From contig JAGGUB010000035.1 in assembly GCA_021158725.1 (NCBI GenBank), positions 1 through 18,807 of the forward strand: DNA of 18,807 bases, written 5' to 3'. This DNA is from Caldifarciminota bacterium (GTDB lineage: Bacteria > Hydrothermota > UBA3073 > NMUJ01). The stretch's first letter is position 1. Each line of letters opens with the position of its first letter. A program made the translations under genes and the position numbers. The notes beneath the pieces were generated by a model, which saw only the letters and a list, made by a program, of their open reading frames with translations, had not been told where the DNA came from and did no database searches. Below are positions 6,504 to 13,755 of this stretch, one piece after another.

Positions 6504-8909
6504 ATGGCGATCGAATACGTTCCTATAGAAGAGGAGATGCAACGCTCTTACCTCAGCTACGCCATGAGCGTAATAATAGGGCGTGCTCTACCCGATGCAC
6601 GTGATGGGTTGAAACCCGTCCACCGTCGTATCCTCTACGCTATGTGGGGGTTAGGCCTGTTACATAATAGGCCATTCAAAAAGTCAGCCACCATCATCGG
6701 CGAGGTACTTGGTAAGTACCATCCACACGGCGATATGGCGGTATACGATGCACTCGTCCGTATGGCACAGGATTTCTCACTACGTTACCCCTTAATACAG
6801 GGGCAGGGCAACTTCGGATCGGTTGACGGTGACGCACCCGCCGCGTATCGATACACTGAGGCACGGTTGAGCGAAATAGCTGAGGAGCTGCTACGTGACA
6901 TCGAAAAAGACACCGTACCATTTATGCCAAATTTCGACGGCAAGCTCCAAGAGCCACAGGTCTTACCTGCAAAAATACCGAACCTACTCATAAACGGTGC
7001 GTCTGGTATTGCTGTGGGTATGGCCACAAACATACCACCACATAATTTAGGTGAAGTCATAGATGCACTTGTAGCGCTTATCGATAACCCCGAGCTAACC
7101 GTTGAAGACCTAACCCACTACATCAAAGGACCCGACTTCCCAACGGGTGGCGAAATTATAGGTACTTCCGGTATACTACAGGCATATAAAACCGGTAAGG
7201 GTAAGATCATCCTACGTGGCAAAACCGAAATCGTCACCGATAAACGCAAAAACTACATCTACATACGTGAGATCCCTTATCAGGTAAACAAAGCGTTACT
7301 CATCGAACGCATAGCGGAGTTGGTCAAAAACAAAGTAATAGAGGGTATCATCGACATAAGGGACGAATCCGACCGCGAAGGCATCCGCGTAGCTATCGAG
7401 CTACGCAAGGATATCGAACCCGAAATCGTGCTCAACAAGTTATACATGCACACACCGCTACAAACCACCTACGGTATAATCCTGTTGGCACTCAAGAATA
7501 ACGTACCCCATCTATACACGTTGAAGGAAATATTGACGGATTTCCTCGAACATCGTCATGATGTAGTGAAACGTCGCACCCAATACGACCTAAAGAAGGC
7601 AGAAGATAGGTTACACATTGTCGAGGGTTTACGTATCGCACTCGATCATATCGATGAAGTAGTCTCCATAATAAAAGGTGCCCCCGATACTGCCACCGCA
7701 GAGAAAACGTTGGGAGAGAGGTTCAACCTCACCCCCAAACAGACACGTGCAATTTTGGAAATGCGGTTAGCTAAGCTAACCCACCTCGAACGCGAAAAGT
7801 TAGACAACGAACTACAACAGTTGCAGCTCGAAATTACCCGCTACAGACAGATACTCGCATCAAGAGCTAACATCATGCAGGAGGTGAAGAAAGAGCTACT
7901 GGATATACGTAATAAATATGCAGACGCACGACGTACTAAGATAATAGAAGCATCACACGAACTCAATATCGAAGATCTAATCCCCAAACGTTACGAGTTT
8001 GTAACCGTCACCCGTAGAGGGTATATCAAACGTACACCGCTCGACGAATACAGAGAACAACAACGTGGTGGCAAAGGTACACGTGGTATAGAGCTCACCG
8101 TAGAGGATCACACAGTTACAGGTGCGGTTGTATTTTCACTCGATCGTCTCCTCATATTTACCGATAAGGGTAAGGCTTACACTATCAACACCTACGAAAT
8201 ACCGCTTACAAGCAAATCCGGACGTGGTAAACCCATCGCCCAGCTACTTAATATCAGTAAAGAGGAGAACATCGTCACAATATTTCCCTATCCAAAAGAT
8301 GGATACCAGCTGTTACTCGTGACACAACGTGGGTTGGTGAAACGTGTCCCGATAGAGGCGTTCAACAACATCACCCGTAGCGGTATAATCGGCATACGGG
8401 TACAGCCGGACGATACATTGTGTGCGGTGGTACCATTCAAAGAGGGTGACGACCTCTTCATAGTAACCACACACGGTAAAGTTATACGTTTCGATAGCAG
8501 CGAACTACGTAACCTCAGCCGTTACGCCCATGGTGTACGTGGTATACGGCTCAAGGAAGGCGATTCCGTCAAGTTAGGCCTCGTCTCACACGGCGATAAC
8601 GGCTACTTGCTTCTACTCACACAACAGGGGTATGGTAAACTTACCCCAGTAAAAGACTACCGTAAGATGCACCGTGGTGGTCATGGCATAATAGGTATAA
8701 AGGGTAAAGTAGGAGGTGGTGAACTCGTTTATCCCGGCGATCACGTCTTTGTGCTCACCGAACGTGGTTACATCATACGTATGGATATAACGCAACTCAC
8801 CATCCAAGGTAGAGCCACCCGTGGTACACGTGTGATAAGGCTTAACGAAGACGATAAAGTCATCAAGGTTGTAGCCCTCCATAACTCAGGTGATACACGT
8901 ATACATTGA
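6504..8909 (+). CDS. gyrA: DNA gyrase subunit A
   Basis: Breakage-reunion and DNA-wrapping subunit of gyrase, 801 residues, full length. Landmarks are the N-terminal SYLSYAMSVIIGRALPDARDG, the DNA-gate helix HPHGDMAVYDALVRMAQ (73-89), and the catalytic tyrosine Y117 in YRYTEARL next to R116. A coiled-coil tower follows. The C-terminal DNA-wrapping domain has six blades, each beginning with a segment like LLLVTQRGLVKRVP. The GyrA box reads QQRGGKG (519-525; the usual form is QRRGGKG), which supports gyrase rather than topoisomerase IV. M78 occupies the position of E. coli Ser83 in the quinolone-binding helix, while D82 (E. coli Asp87) is kept. The start lies 8 nt after a promoter and has no ribosome-binding site. 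The 3' end overlaps rimO by 20 nt. Confidence 0.97.
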   Translation: MAIEYVPIEEEMQRSYLSYAMSVIIGRALPDARDGLKPVHRRILYAMWGLGLLHNRPFKKSATIIGEVLGKYHPHGDMAVYDALVRMAQDFSLRYPLIQGQGNFGSVDGDAPAAYRYTEARLSEIAEELLRDIEKDTVPFMPNFDGKLQEPQVLPAKIPNLLINGASGIAVGMATNIPPHNLGEVIDALVALIDNPELTVEDLTHYIKGPDFPTGGEIIGTSGILQAYKTGKGKIILRGKTEIVTDKRKNYIYIREIPYQVNKALLIERIAELVKNKVIEGIIDIRDESDREGIRVAIELRKDIEPEIVLNKLYMHTPLQTTYGIILLALKNNVPHLYTLKEILTDFLEHRHDVVKRRTQYDLKKAEDRLHIVEGLRIALDHIDEVVSIIKGAPDTATAEKTLGERFNLTPKQTRAILEMRLAKLTHLEREKLDNELQQLQLEITRYRQILASRANIMQEVKKELLDIRNKYADARRTKIIEASHELNIEDLIPKRYEFVTVTRRGYIKRTPLDEYREQQRGGKGTRGIELTVEDHTVTGAVVFSLDRLLIFTDKGKAYTINTYEIPLTSKSGRGKPIAQLLNISKEENIVTIFPYPKDGYQLLLVTQRGLVKRVPIEAFNNITRSGIIGIRVQPDDTLCAVVPFKEGDDLFIVTTHGKVIRFDSSELRNLSRYAHGVRGIRLKEGDSVKLGLVSHGDNGYLLLLTQQGYGKLTPVKDYRKMHRGGHGIIGIKGKVGGGELVYPGDHVFVLTERGYIIRMDITQLTIQGRATRGTRVIRLNEDDKVIKVVALHNSGDTRIH

Positions 8910-10185
8910 GACATTGGGGTGTCCACGCAACATCGTAGGTAGTGAGATAATCGCCCATTATCTTGAAGCTAAAGGGTTAAAGATTGTAGATTCACCCCAA
9001 ATAGCGGATGTGTTGATTATCAACACCTGTGCATTCATAAAGGATGCCGAACTCGAATCCCGCGAAAGAATACATACCTTACGTCAAACGTATCCACACA
9101 AGAAGATAATAGTAACCGGTTGTCTATCCGAAAGATACGGTTGCAACCCTTTCAACAATACCACAAATATTATAGCAACCAGCCAGGAAGATCTCAACGC
9201 TATACTCAACGCTATACTTTATGGTGACACACCTCCAGTGTTATCCCTACATCAGGTTACACGTTACGATTATTTACCCAGAAAGCGGTTAGACACCTAC
9301 CCATACGCATACATTGAGATCTCCAGGGGCTGCAACCGTGACTGCACTTTCTGTACCATACCACAGATAAAAGGCAAGTTAAGGAGCAAACCCATGAACT
9401 CCATAATACATGAGGCGACACAACTCATAGAATCTGGTGTCAAGGAGATCATACTTGTAGCACAGGATCTCACATCTTATGGGGAGGACTTGTATGGGGA
9501 ACCACATCTGTTGCAGTTAGTGGAACAGTTAGCTGAATTGCCCGATCTATATCTATTGCGGCTTCTATACCTGCATCCAACCGCCGTAACGGTTGAACTC
9601 GTAAAGCTGGTAAACGATCATCCCAAGCTCGCATCTTACTTGCATATTCCCATACAACATGTATCCACCCGAATATTGAAGTTGATGGGCCGTCAAATGT
9701 CACGTAAGGATATAGATAGGTTACTCGACACCATAGCACGATACGGCCCTTCCTTATCTCTACGTACGGATATTATTGCTGGTTTCCCCACCGAAACCGA
9801 TACGGAGTTCGATGACCTGATAGAATTCCTCTTGAATTCACCTTTTAGGCACATAAACATATTTCCATTCTCACGTGAACCTCACACGTTAGCAGCTGAA
9901 TTACCTCAACTACCTAAGGAGGTGATCGACGATCGAACCAGCATACTGACTGAGATAGCACGTGAGAAAGCTGCTACTATTAACAGCAAATTAGTAGGTA
10001 ATACTTTAGAGGTTATAATCGATGAACCCATCGAGGTTAACACATTTCGTGCACATTCAGAGTATGAATGTCCCGAAGTCGACACCACAATCTACGTAGA
10101 AGGTGATACCCAACCAGGTTCTATTGAAAAAGTCAAGGTTATCGCTACTTTCGACTATGAGATAAATGCTAAACTGTTAGCTTAA
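8890..10185 (+). CDS. rimO: Ribosomal protein S12 methylthiotransferase RimO
   Basis: Radical SAM enzyme that adds a methylthio group to the conserved aspartate of ribosomal protein S12. The 431-residue protein has the UPF0004 N-terminal domain with three cluster cysteines (C11 in TLGCPRN, C47 in INTCAFI, C78 in VTGCLSE). The radical SAM motif is CNRDCTFC (C148, C152, C155), and a TRAM-like C-terminal domain starts near residue 370. TLGCPRNIVGSE and the GCNRDCTFCTIPQIKGKLRS stretch are those of RimO rather than the tRNA-modifying MiaB. The start is GTG at 8890 inside the end of gyrA, with no ribosome-binding site, so it is probably translated by coupling. Its 3' end overlaps the convergent aminotransferase gene by 17 bp. 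Confidence 0.95.
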   Translation: MIHVYIETLGCPRNIVGSEIIAHYLEAKGLKIVDSPQIADVLIINTCAFIKDAELESRERIHTLRQTYPHKKIIVTGCLSERYGCNPFNNTTNIIATSQEDLNAILNAILYGDTPPVLSLHQVTRYDYLPRKRLDTYPYAYIEISRGCNRDCTFCTIPQIKGKLRSKPMNSIIHEATQLIESGVKEIILVAQDLTSYGEDLYGEPHLLQLVEQLAELPDLYLLRLLYLHPTAVTVELVKLVNDHPKLASYLHIPIQHVSTRILKLMGRQMSRKDIDRLLDTIARYGPSLSLRTDIIAGFPTETDTEFDDLIEFLLNSPFRHINIFPFSREPHTLAAELPQLPKEVIDDRTSILTEIAREKAATINSKLVGNTLEVIIDEPIEVNTFRAHSEYECPEVDTTIYVEGDTQPGSIEKVKVIATFDYEINAKLLA

Positions 10186-11413
10186 TGCGTTTCTTGCGTT
10201 CCAGTTCACGTAGCTCAGCCTCCACCACTTTACTCAACCGCCGTATCCCTTCATCGATCTGCTTCATCGTCGGATACGAGAAATTAAGGCGTGCCGTGTT
10301 CTTGCCACTGCCATCGAAATGGAATGCTGTCCCTATGATGTATGCTACCTTATTTTCGAGCGCCTTGGGGAACATCTTCTCAGTATCTAACCCCTCCGGA
10401 AACGTTAACCACAGGAATAGCCCACCCTCCGGTTTTGTCCATCTCACCCCAGGTATATCGTGAAAGTATTTCATCAACGCAGATAGCATAGCATCACGCT
10501 TATCCCTGTAGCGTACCACGAGCCGCATTATGTGACGTTTAAATGCATCACGACGTTTGAGTATCTCACGTACCACAAACTGTGTAAGCACGGGTGAACA
10601 TAGGTCAGCTGCTTGCTTAGCAAGTATAAGTTTACGTATCACATTGGGCGCAGCTATCACAAATCCAACCCTCAACCCCGGGAACAAGATTTTGCTAAAA
10701 CTATAAAGTGAGATAACACGCTCTTTAGGCCCCAAAGCTATAAATGGTGGAACATGCTCACCTGAATATCTCAACTCCCGATACGGTGTATCTTCTACTA
10801 TCAGGAAGTCATACTTTTCCGCAATCTCTATCAATCGCTTCCTACGTTGTAGGCTCATCGTTACACCAGCTGGATTCTGGAAATCAGGCACCACATAGAC
10901 AAATTTAACCCTCTTCTGTGCACGTCGTAACTTCTTAAGCTTCTCCGGGATGAGCTCAACCTGCATTCCCTCGTCATCCAGCGGTATACCAATGAACTGT
11001 ACCCCATACGCACTGAATGCCGCCAATGCACCCAGATATGTAGGTAACCCCACTATCACATAGTCACCAGGGTTTATGAATACCTTACCGATGAGATCAA
11101 GCCCCTGCTGTGACGCCGTAGTCGGTAATATCCTACTGGCTGGTATATCTACACCTTCCTTGTCTTTGAGCCACTTGCTTATCTCCTCACGTAGCCCAAT
11201 ATCGCCATCACTTGGCCCATACTGTAATGCCTTATCACCTTCATTCTCAAGTATTTGCTGTGTAACCTCCCACATGAGATCTATGGGGAACAGCGTGGGA
11301 TCCGGTATCCCGCCCGCGAACGATATAATGTCAGGTTCATTTATAAGTTTCAACAGCTCACGTATAGGTGATGGACGCAACTTGCGGGCAAGTTCGGAAA
11401 ATTTATCTTCCAT
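10169..11413 (-). CDS. PLP-dependent class I/II aminotransferase (2-aminoadipate aminotransferase-like)
   Basis: A fold-type I aminotransferase of 414 residues, the normal length. The N-terminal ISFAGGIPDPTLFP and LQYGPSDGDIGLRE belong to the group with LysN (2-aminoadipate aminotransferase) and the catalytic half of MocR regulators, though no DNA-binding domain is present. PLP contacts visible are N180-P181-A-G in FQNPAGVT, D208 in VEDTPYRELRY, and the Schiff-base lysine K241 in SFSKILFPGLRVG. The substrate-carboxylate arginine is probably that in ARLNFSYP near the end. The exact substrate cannot be read from sequence; an aromatic or branched-chain amino acid is as likely as aminoadipate. 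A strong ribosome-binding site (GAGGAGGT) lies in the 12 nt between tRNA-Gln and the ATG, so both probably come from one transcript. The 3' end overlaps rimO on the opposite strand. Confidence 0.9.
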   Translation of the reverse strand: MEDKFSELARKLRPSPIRELLKLINEPDIISFAGGIPDPTLFPIDLMWEVTQQILENEGDKALQYGPSDGDIGLREEISKWLKDKEGVDIPASRILPTTASQQGLDLIGKVFINPGDYVIVGLPTYLGALAAFSAYGVQFIGIPLDDEGMQVELIPEKLKKLRRAQKRVKFVYVVPDFQNPAGVTMSLQRRKRLIEIAEKYDFLIVEDTPYRELRYSGEHVPPFIALGPKERVISLYSFSKILFPGLRVGFVIAAPNVIRKLILAKQAADLCSPVLTQFVVREILKRRDAFKRHIMRLVVRYRDKRDAMLSALMKYFHDIPGVRWTKPEGGLFLWLTFPEGLDTEKMFPKALENKVAYIIGTAFHFDGSGKNTARLNFSYPTMKQIDEGIRRLSKVVEAELRELERKKRIKLTV

Positions 11414-11425
11414 AATACCTCCTCA
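11414..11425 (-). promoter_or_regulatory. Ribosome-binding site between tRNA-Gln and aminotransferase
   Basis: The whole gap between the tRNA 3' end and the ATG reads TGAGGAGGTATT on the minus strand. The GAGGAGGT core lies four bases before the start codon and is the strongest Shine-Dalgarno sequence in the window. It would become the mRNA 5' end after tRNA 3' processing. Confidence 0.75.
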
Positions 11426-11497
11426 CTGGGGGGCAGGGATTCGAACCCCGATTCCGGGATCCAGAGTCCCGTGTCCTGCCAGTTGGACGACCCCCCA
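11426..11497 (-). tRNA. tRNA-Gln (anticodon CTG)
   Basis: This folds as a 72-nt cloverleaf: acceptor TGGGGGG/CCCCCCA with a U1-A72 pair and G73, typical of tRNA-Gln. The D stem is GTCC/GGAC, the anticodon stem CGGGA/TCCCG, the anticodon loop CTCTGGA, the variable region four bases, and the T arm CGGGG-TTCGAAT-CCCTG with one G-T pair. The anticodon CTG occupies 11464-11462. CCA is not encoded; TGAGG follows G73. Its own promoter ends 8 nt upstream, and the aminotransferase ATG is 12 nt downstream. Confidence 0.95.
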
Positions 11498-11505
11498 CAC
11501 TCAAT

Positions 11506-11534
11506 TAAATATAGGAGATAATCGTGTCCGTCAA
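11506..11534 (-). promoter_or_regulatory. tRNA-Gln promoter (TTGACG-17-TATTTA)
   Basis: On the minus strand a -35 box TTGACG (11534-11529) and a -10 box TATTTA (11511-11506) are 17 nt apart. Eight nt separate the -10 box from tRNA nucleotide 1 at 11497. The promoter lies in the 52-nt gap after ftsX and would drive tRNA-Gln plus the aminotransferase gene. No hairpin terminator for the upstream ftsX transcript is visible in this gap. Confidence 0.6.
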
Positions 11535-11549
11535 GTGTAATTCCCACAA

Positions 11550-12281
11550 TTAATCTTCCCAATACAACCTATTTATCCCTATTTGAAACCCAGCAATCCA
11601 ACAAATTATCACAAATAAACTGTATTTAATAGGCAAAAATTTAAGCCATACAAAATCCGGCAAATAGAAAAAATATGCAAAATACAGTACCCCAAACAGA
11701 CATAAAATTGCCAATATCAACCTTATTCCTTCAACCCGCCACAGATGTAACGTAATCTTGTGTGAAGGTATACCCCAAAACTTGAGCAACTTCACCGTAT
11801 CGTAATGTATACGTGGCAGGTTAGTGGTAGCAACAAACGTAATAAAAAACAGCCCCACATTCAGTATGAAGAACCCCCAAAAAACTTTACATAACCGTAA
11901 TAGCTGTCCATAAGATCTATCGACACTCAACTCCGTACGTTTGCGTAGGCTATCCAACCATACTCTACCGGATTTACAGAGTATCCATTCTGGTCGCATG
12001 TATAGCTTAACAGTATATGGAAATATACTTGTAGGCATATGTTTCACGTAAATACCCTCAGCTGCCAGCTCCTGCATAAATATTTGCCTGTTCTCCTCAG
12101 GTGTAAGTATCTCTTTACCTTTCACATACTCACACATCATGATGCTATCAACCCATCCCGCAATTGTATCCACATATATTTCGAGCTTAACATCACTTTC
12201 ACGAATATATCCACCAACATTCAAAACAATCATCGACACCATAAGGCTAATCCCCATCAACAGATAAGTTGCCACCCTCAT
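11550..12281 (-). CDS. ftsX: Cell-division protein FtsX (divergent)
   Basis: Membrane subunit of the FtsEX complex, 243 residues, somewhat shorter than usual. The topology fits FtsX: one N-terminal membrane segment (about 5-25), an outside domain (about 26-130), and three C-terminal segments (about 132-155, 188-210, 217-239). The outside domain carries the family's pattern KEILTPEENRQIFMQEL followed by HMPTSIFPYTVKL, which corresponds to the NPLPAS region. Between membrane segments two and three is TVKLLKFWGIPSHKITLHLW followed by RVEG, the FtsX equivalent of the EIxxMxLVGA...EG region. Overall similarity is low, so the call rests on topology, these motifs and the position after the ATPase gene, with which it shares an ATGA overlap. 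The outer domain is where FtsX of other bacteria binds EnvC, and an EnvC-like protein is encoded at 4490-5533. Confidence 0.8.
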   Translation of the reverse strand: MRVATYLLMGISLMVSMIVLNVGGYIRESDVKLEIYVDTIAGWVDSIMMCEYVKGKEILTPEENRQIFMQELAAEGIYVKHMPTSIFPYTVKLYMRPEWILCKSGRVWLDSLRKRTELSVDRSYGQLLRLCKVFWGFFILNVGLFFITFVATTNLPRIHYDTVKLLKFWGIPSHKITLHLWRVEGIRLILAILCLFGVLYFAYFFYLPDFVWLKFLPIKYSLFVIICWIAGFQIGINRLYWED

Positions 12282-12832
12282 CTATACTGGTTCTGTGTAA
12301 TAACCCATAGCACACCATCATCCCATTTCTCCACCAGAATATGCCATAGCTTAACCTTCTCATCAGTTGTAAGGTAAAGAAACGGCTCATCCAACAATAT
12401 TAACTTTTTACCTTTAAGTATAGCAACAACCAGCTTGAACTTTTCGCGTTCCCTCTTCGATATCTCACACAACATATAATTTCGGCGTACACTGAGCCCA
12501 AATTTAACCATCAACTGTTCCGCTTCCTCCCAAACATTCCTGTTCAGCAATGACAGCAACTCTAAATGCTCATCCAACGTATTCTCCTCTATGAATAGAT
12601 CCTTCTCCCCACTATACCCTATAGCTTGACGTAGATTGGCAAACCTCACATTCCTTGTGGAGATACCATCAACCAGCACCTCACCCTCTTCCGGTAATAT
12701 TTCACCGTATATAAGCTTCAAGAAGGTTGACTTACCTTCACCCGTTGGCTTCAGATAGATATATGGTACCTCCAATTTAAGATTAAGCTTAACAATGGGT
12801 GGGTACGACACCTCACGTAACTCTATTCTCAT
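12278..12832 (-). CDS. ftsE: FtsE-like ABC ATPase with degenerate signature and switch motifs
   Basis: A small ABC ATPase of 184 residues (FtsE is usually about 220). The Walker A core TGEGKST (30-36) and Walker B KLILLDEP (143-150) are intact, although the first glycine of the P-loop is K28. Other ABC hallmarks are altered: the Q-loop position reads GYSGEKDLF, the LSGGE signature reads ISKRE (124-128), the D-loop SALD reads YLTT, and the switch histidine is replaced in VITQNQ. The protein ends four residues after the switch region. Assignment as FtsE rests mainly on the FtsX gene starting at its stop codon (ATGA). It probably binds ATP, but whether it hydrolyses it in the usual dimer mode is doubtful. 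It overlaps the transketolase gene upstream by 4 nt, also as ATGA, with no ribosome-binding site. Confidence 0.75.
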   Translation of the reverse strand: MRIELREVSYPPIVKLNLKLEVPYIYLKPTGEGKSTFLKLIYGEILPEEGEVLVDGISTRNVRFANLRQAIGYSGEKDLFIEENTLDEHLELLSLLNRNVWEEAEQLMVKFGLSVRRNYMLCEISKREREKFKLVVAILKGKKLILLDEPFLYLTTDEKVKLWHILVEKWDDGVLWVITQNQYR

Positions 12833-13755
12833 AACATTTGTGTCACCTTCTCAACAATATGTTTGGCTTTAAGTTGAAACTTCTCATATAGTTCGTCAGG
12901 GCTACCTGATACACCAAACGTATCTCTTATACCCACCCTATACATTCGTGTAGGCATCTTTTCACCCAACACCTCAGCTACTGCACTACCTAACCCACCG
13001 ATCACACTATGATCTTCGCATGTCACAATAGTACGTGTTGTGTGTGCAGCTTCAAGCAACACCTCTTCATCCAATGGCTTAACGCTAACCATATCGATAA
13101 CCTTTGCTGTAATCCCCATTGTCTCCAACATCTTAGCAGCTTCAAGCGCCTGATACACCATCGCCCCTATAGCTATGAGGGTAACATCTTTACCTTCCTT
13201 TAAGATGATACCCTTACCAATCTCAACGTTTGGCACCTCCTCGTATATTATAGGTAATGGTGGCCTGGTGAGCCTCACATAAAATGGACCTGGGACATCT
13301 GCTACCTTCTTTATAACTGCACGTGTAGCGTTAGCATCTGCCGGTACAATCACACGCATACCAGGTAATACCCGCATAAGCGCTATATCCTCGATAGCCT
13401 GATGTGTGTACCCATCCTCACCCACAGATATACCACCATGTGTAGCCACAATCTTCACATTATTCTGCGAATACGCAATCTGTATGCGTATCTGATCCCA
13501 AGCCCTACCTGTAGCAAATACCGCAAACGTACTCGCAAACACTATCTTACCCGAGGCAGCAAGTCCAGCCGCAGTTGCCATCATATCCTGTTCGGATATA
13601 CCCATATCGAAGAACCTATCCGGGAAAGCCTCACCAAACATATACGTATGTGTGGATTTGGCCAAATCTGCATCCAATACAACAATCTTCTCGTTTTTCC
13701 TACCCAGTTCAACCAATGTTTCACCGTACGCTTTACGGAGTGAAGCCACCTGCAT
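12829..13755 (-). CDS. Transketolase, C-terminal subunit (split type)
   Basis: A 308-residue protein with the pyrimidine-binding domain of a thiamine-diphosphate enzyme followed by the transketolase C-terminal domain. The patterns YGETLVELGRKNEKIVVLDA, DADLAKST, FFDMGISEQDM (with the catalytic glutamate) and THQAIEDIALMR match split transketolases, in which the pyrophosphate-binding half is a separate protein. That N-terminal partner would normally be the gene just upstream, but here a sodium symporter occupies that place. The partner must be elsewhere, if it exists. Split DXS-like enzymes are the main alternative. I chose the ATG at 13755, preceded by AGAAGAGAG, over a TTG at 13770; a GTG at 13749 is also possible. 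It overlaps the symporter gene by 23 nt. Confidence 0.85.
   Translation of the reverse strand: MQVASLRKAYGETLVELGRKNEKIVVLDADLAKSTHTYMFGEAFPDRFFDMGISEQDMMATAAGLAASGKIVFASTFAVFATGRAWDQIRIQIAYSQNNVKIVATHGGISVGEDGYTHQAIEDIALMRVLPGMRVIVPADANATRAVIKKVADVPGPFYVRLTRPPLPIIYEEVPNVEIGKGIILKEGKDVTLIAIGAMVYQALEAAKMLETMGITAKVIDMVSVKPLDEEVLLEAAHTTRTIVTCEDHSVIGGLGSAVAEVLGEKMPTRMYRVGIRDTFGVSGSPDELYEKFQLKAKHIVEKVTQML

Noticed and set aside
11076..11562. Open frames on both strands running across tRNA-Gln (11076-11540 + and 11350-11562 -)
   Set aside because: Both run through the tRNA and part of the aminotransferase gene, and their products look like antisense or frame-shifted translation.
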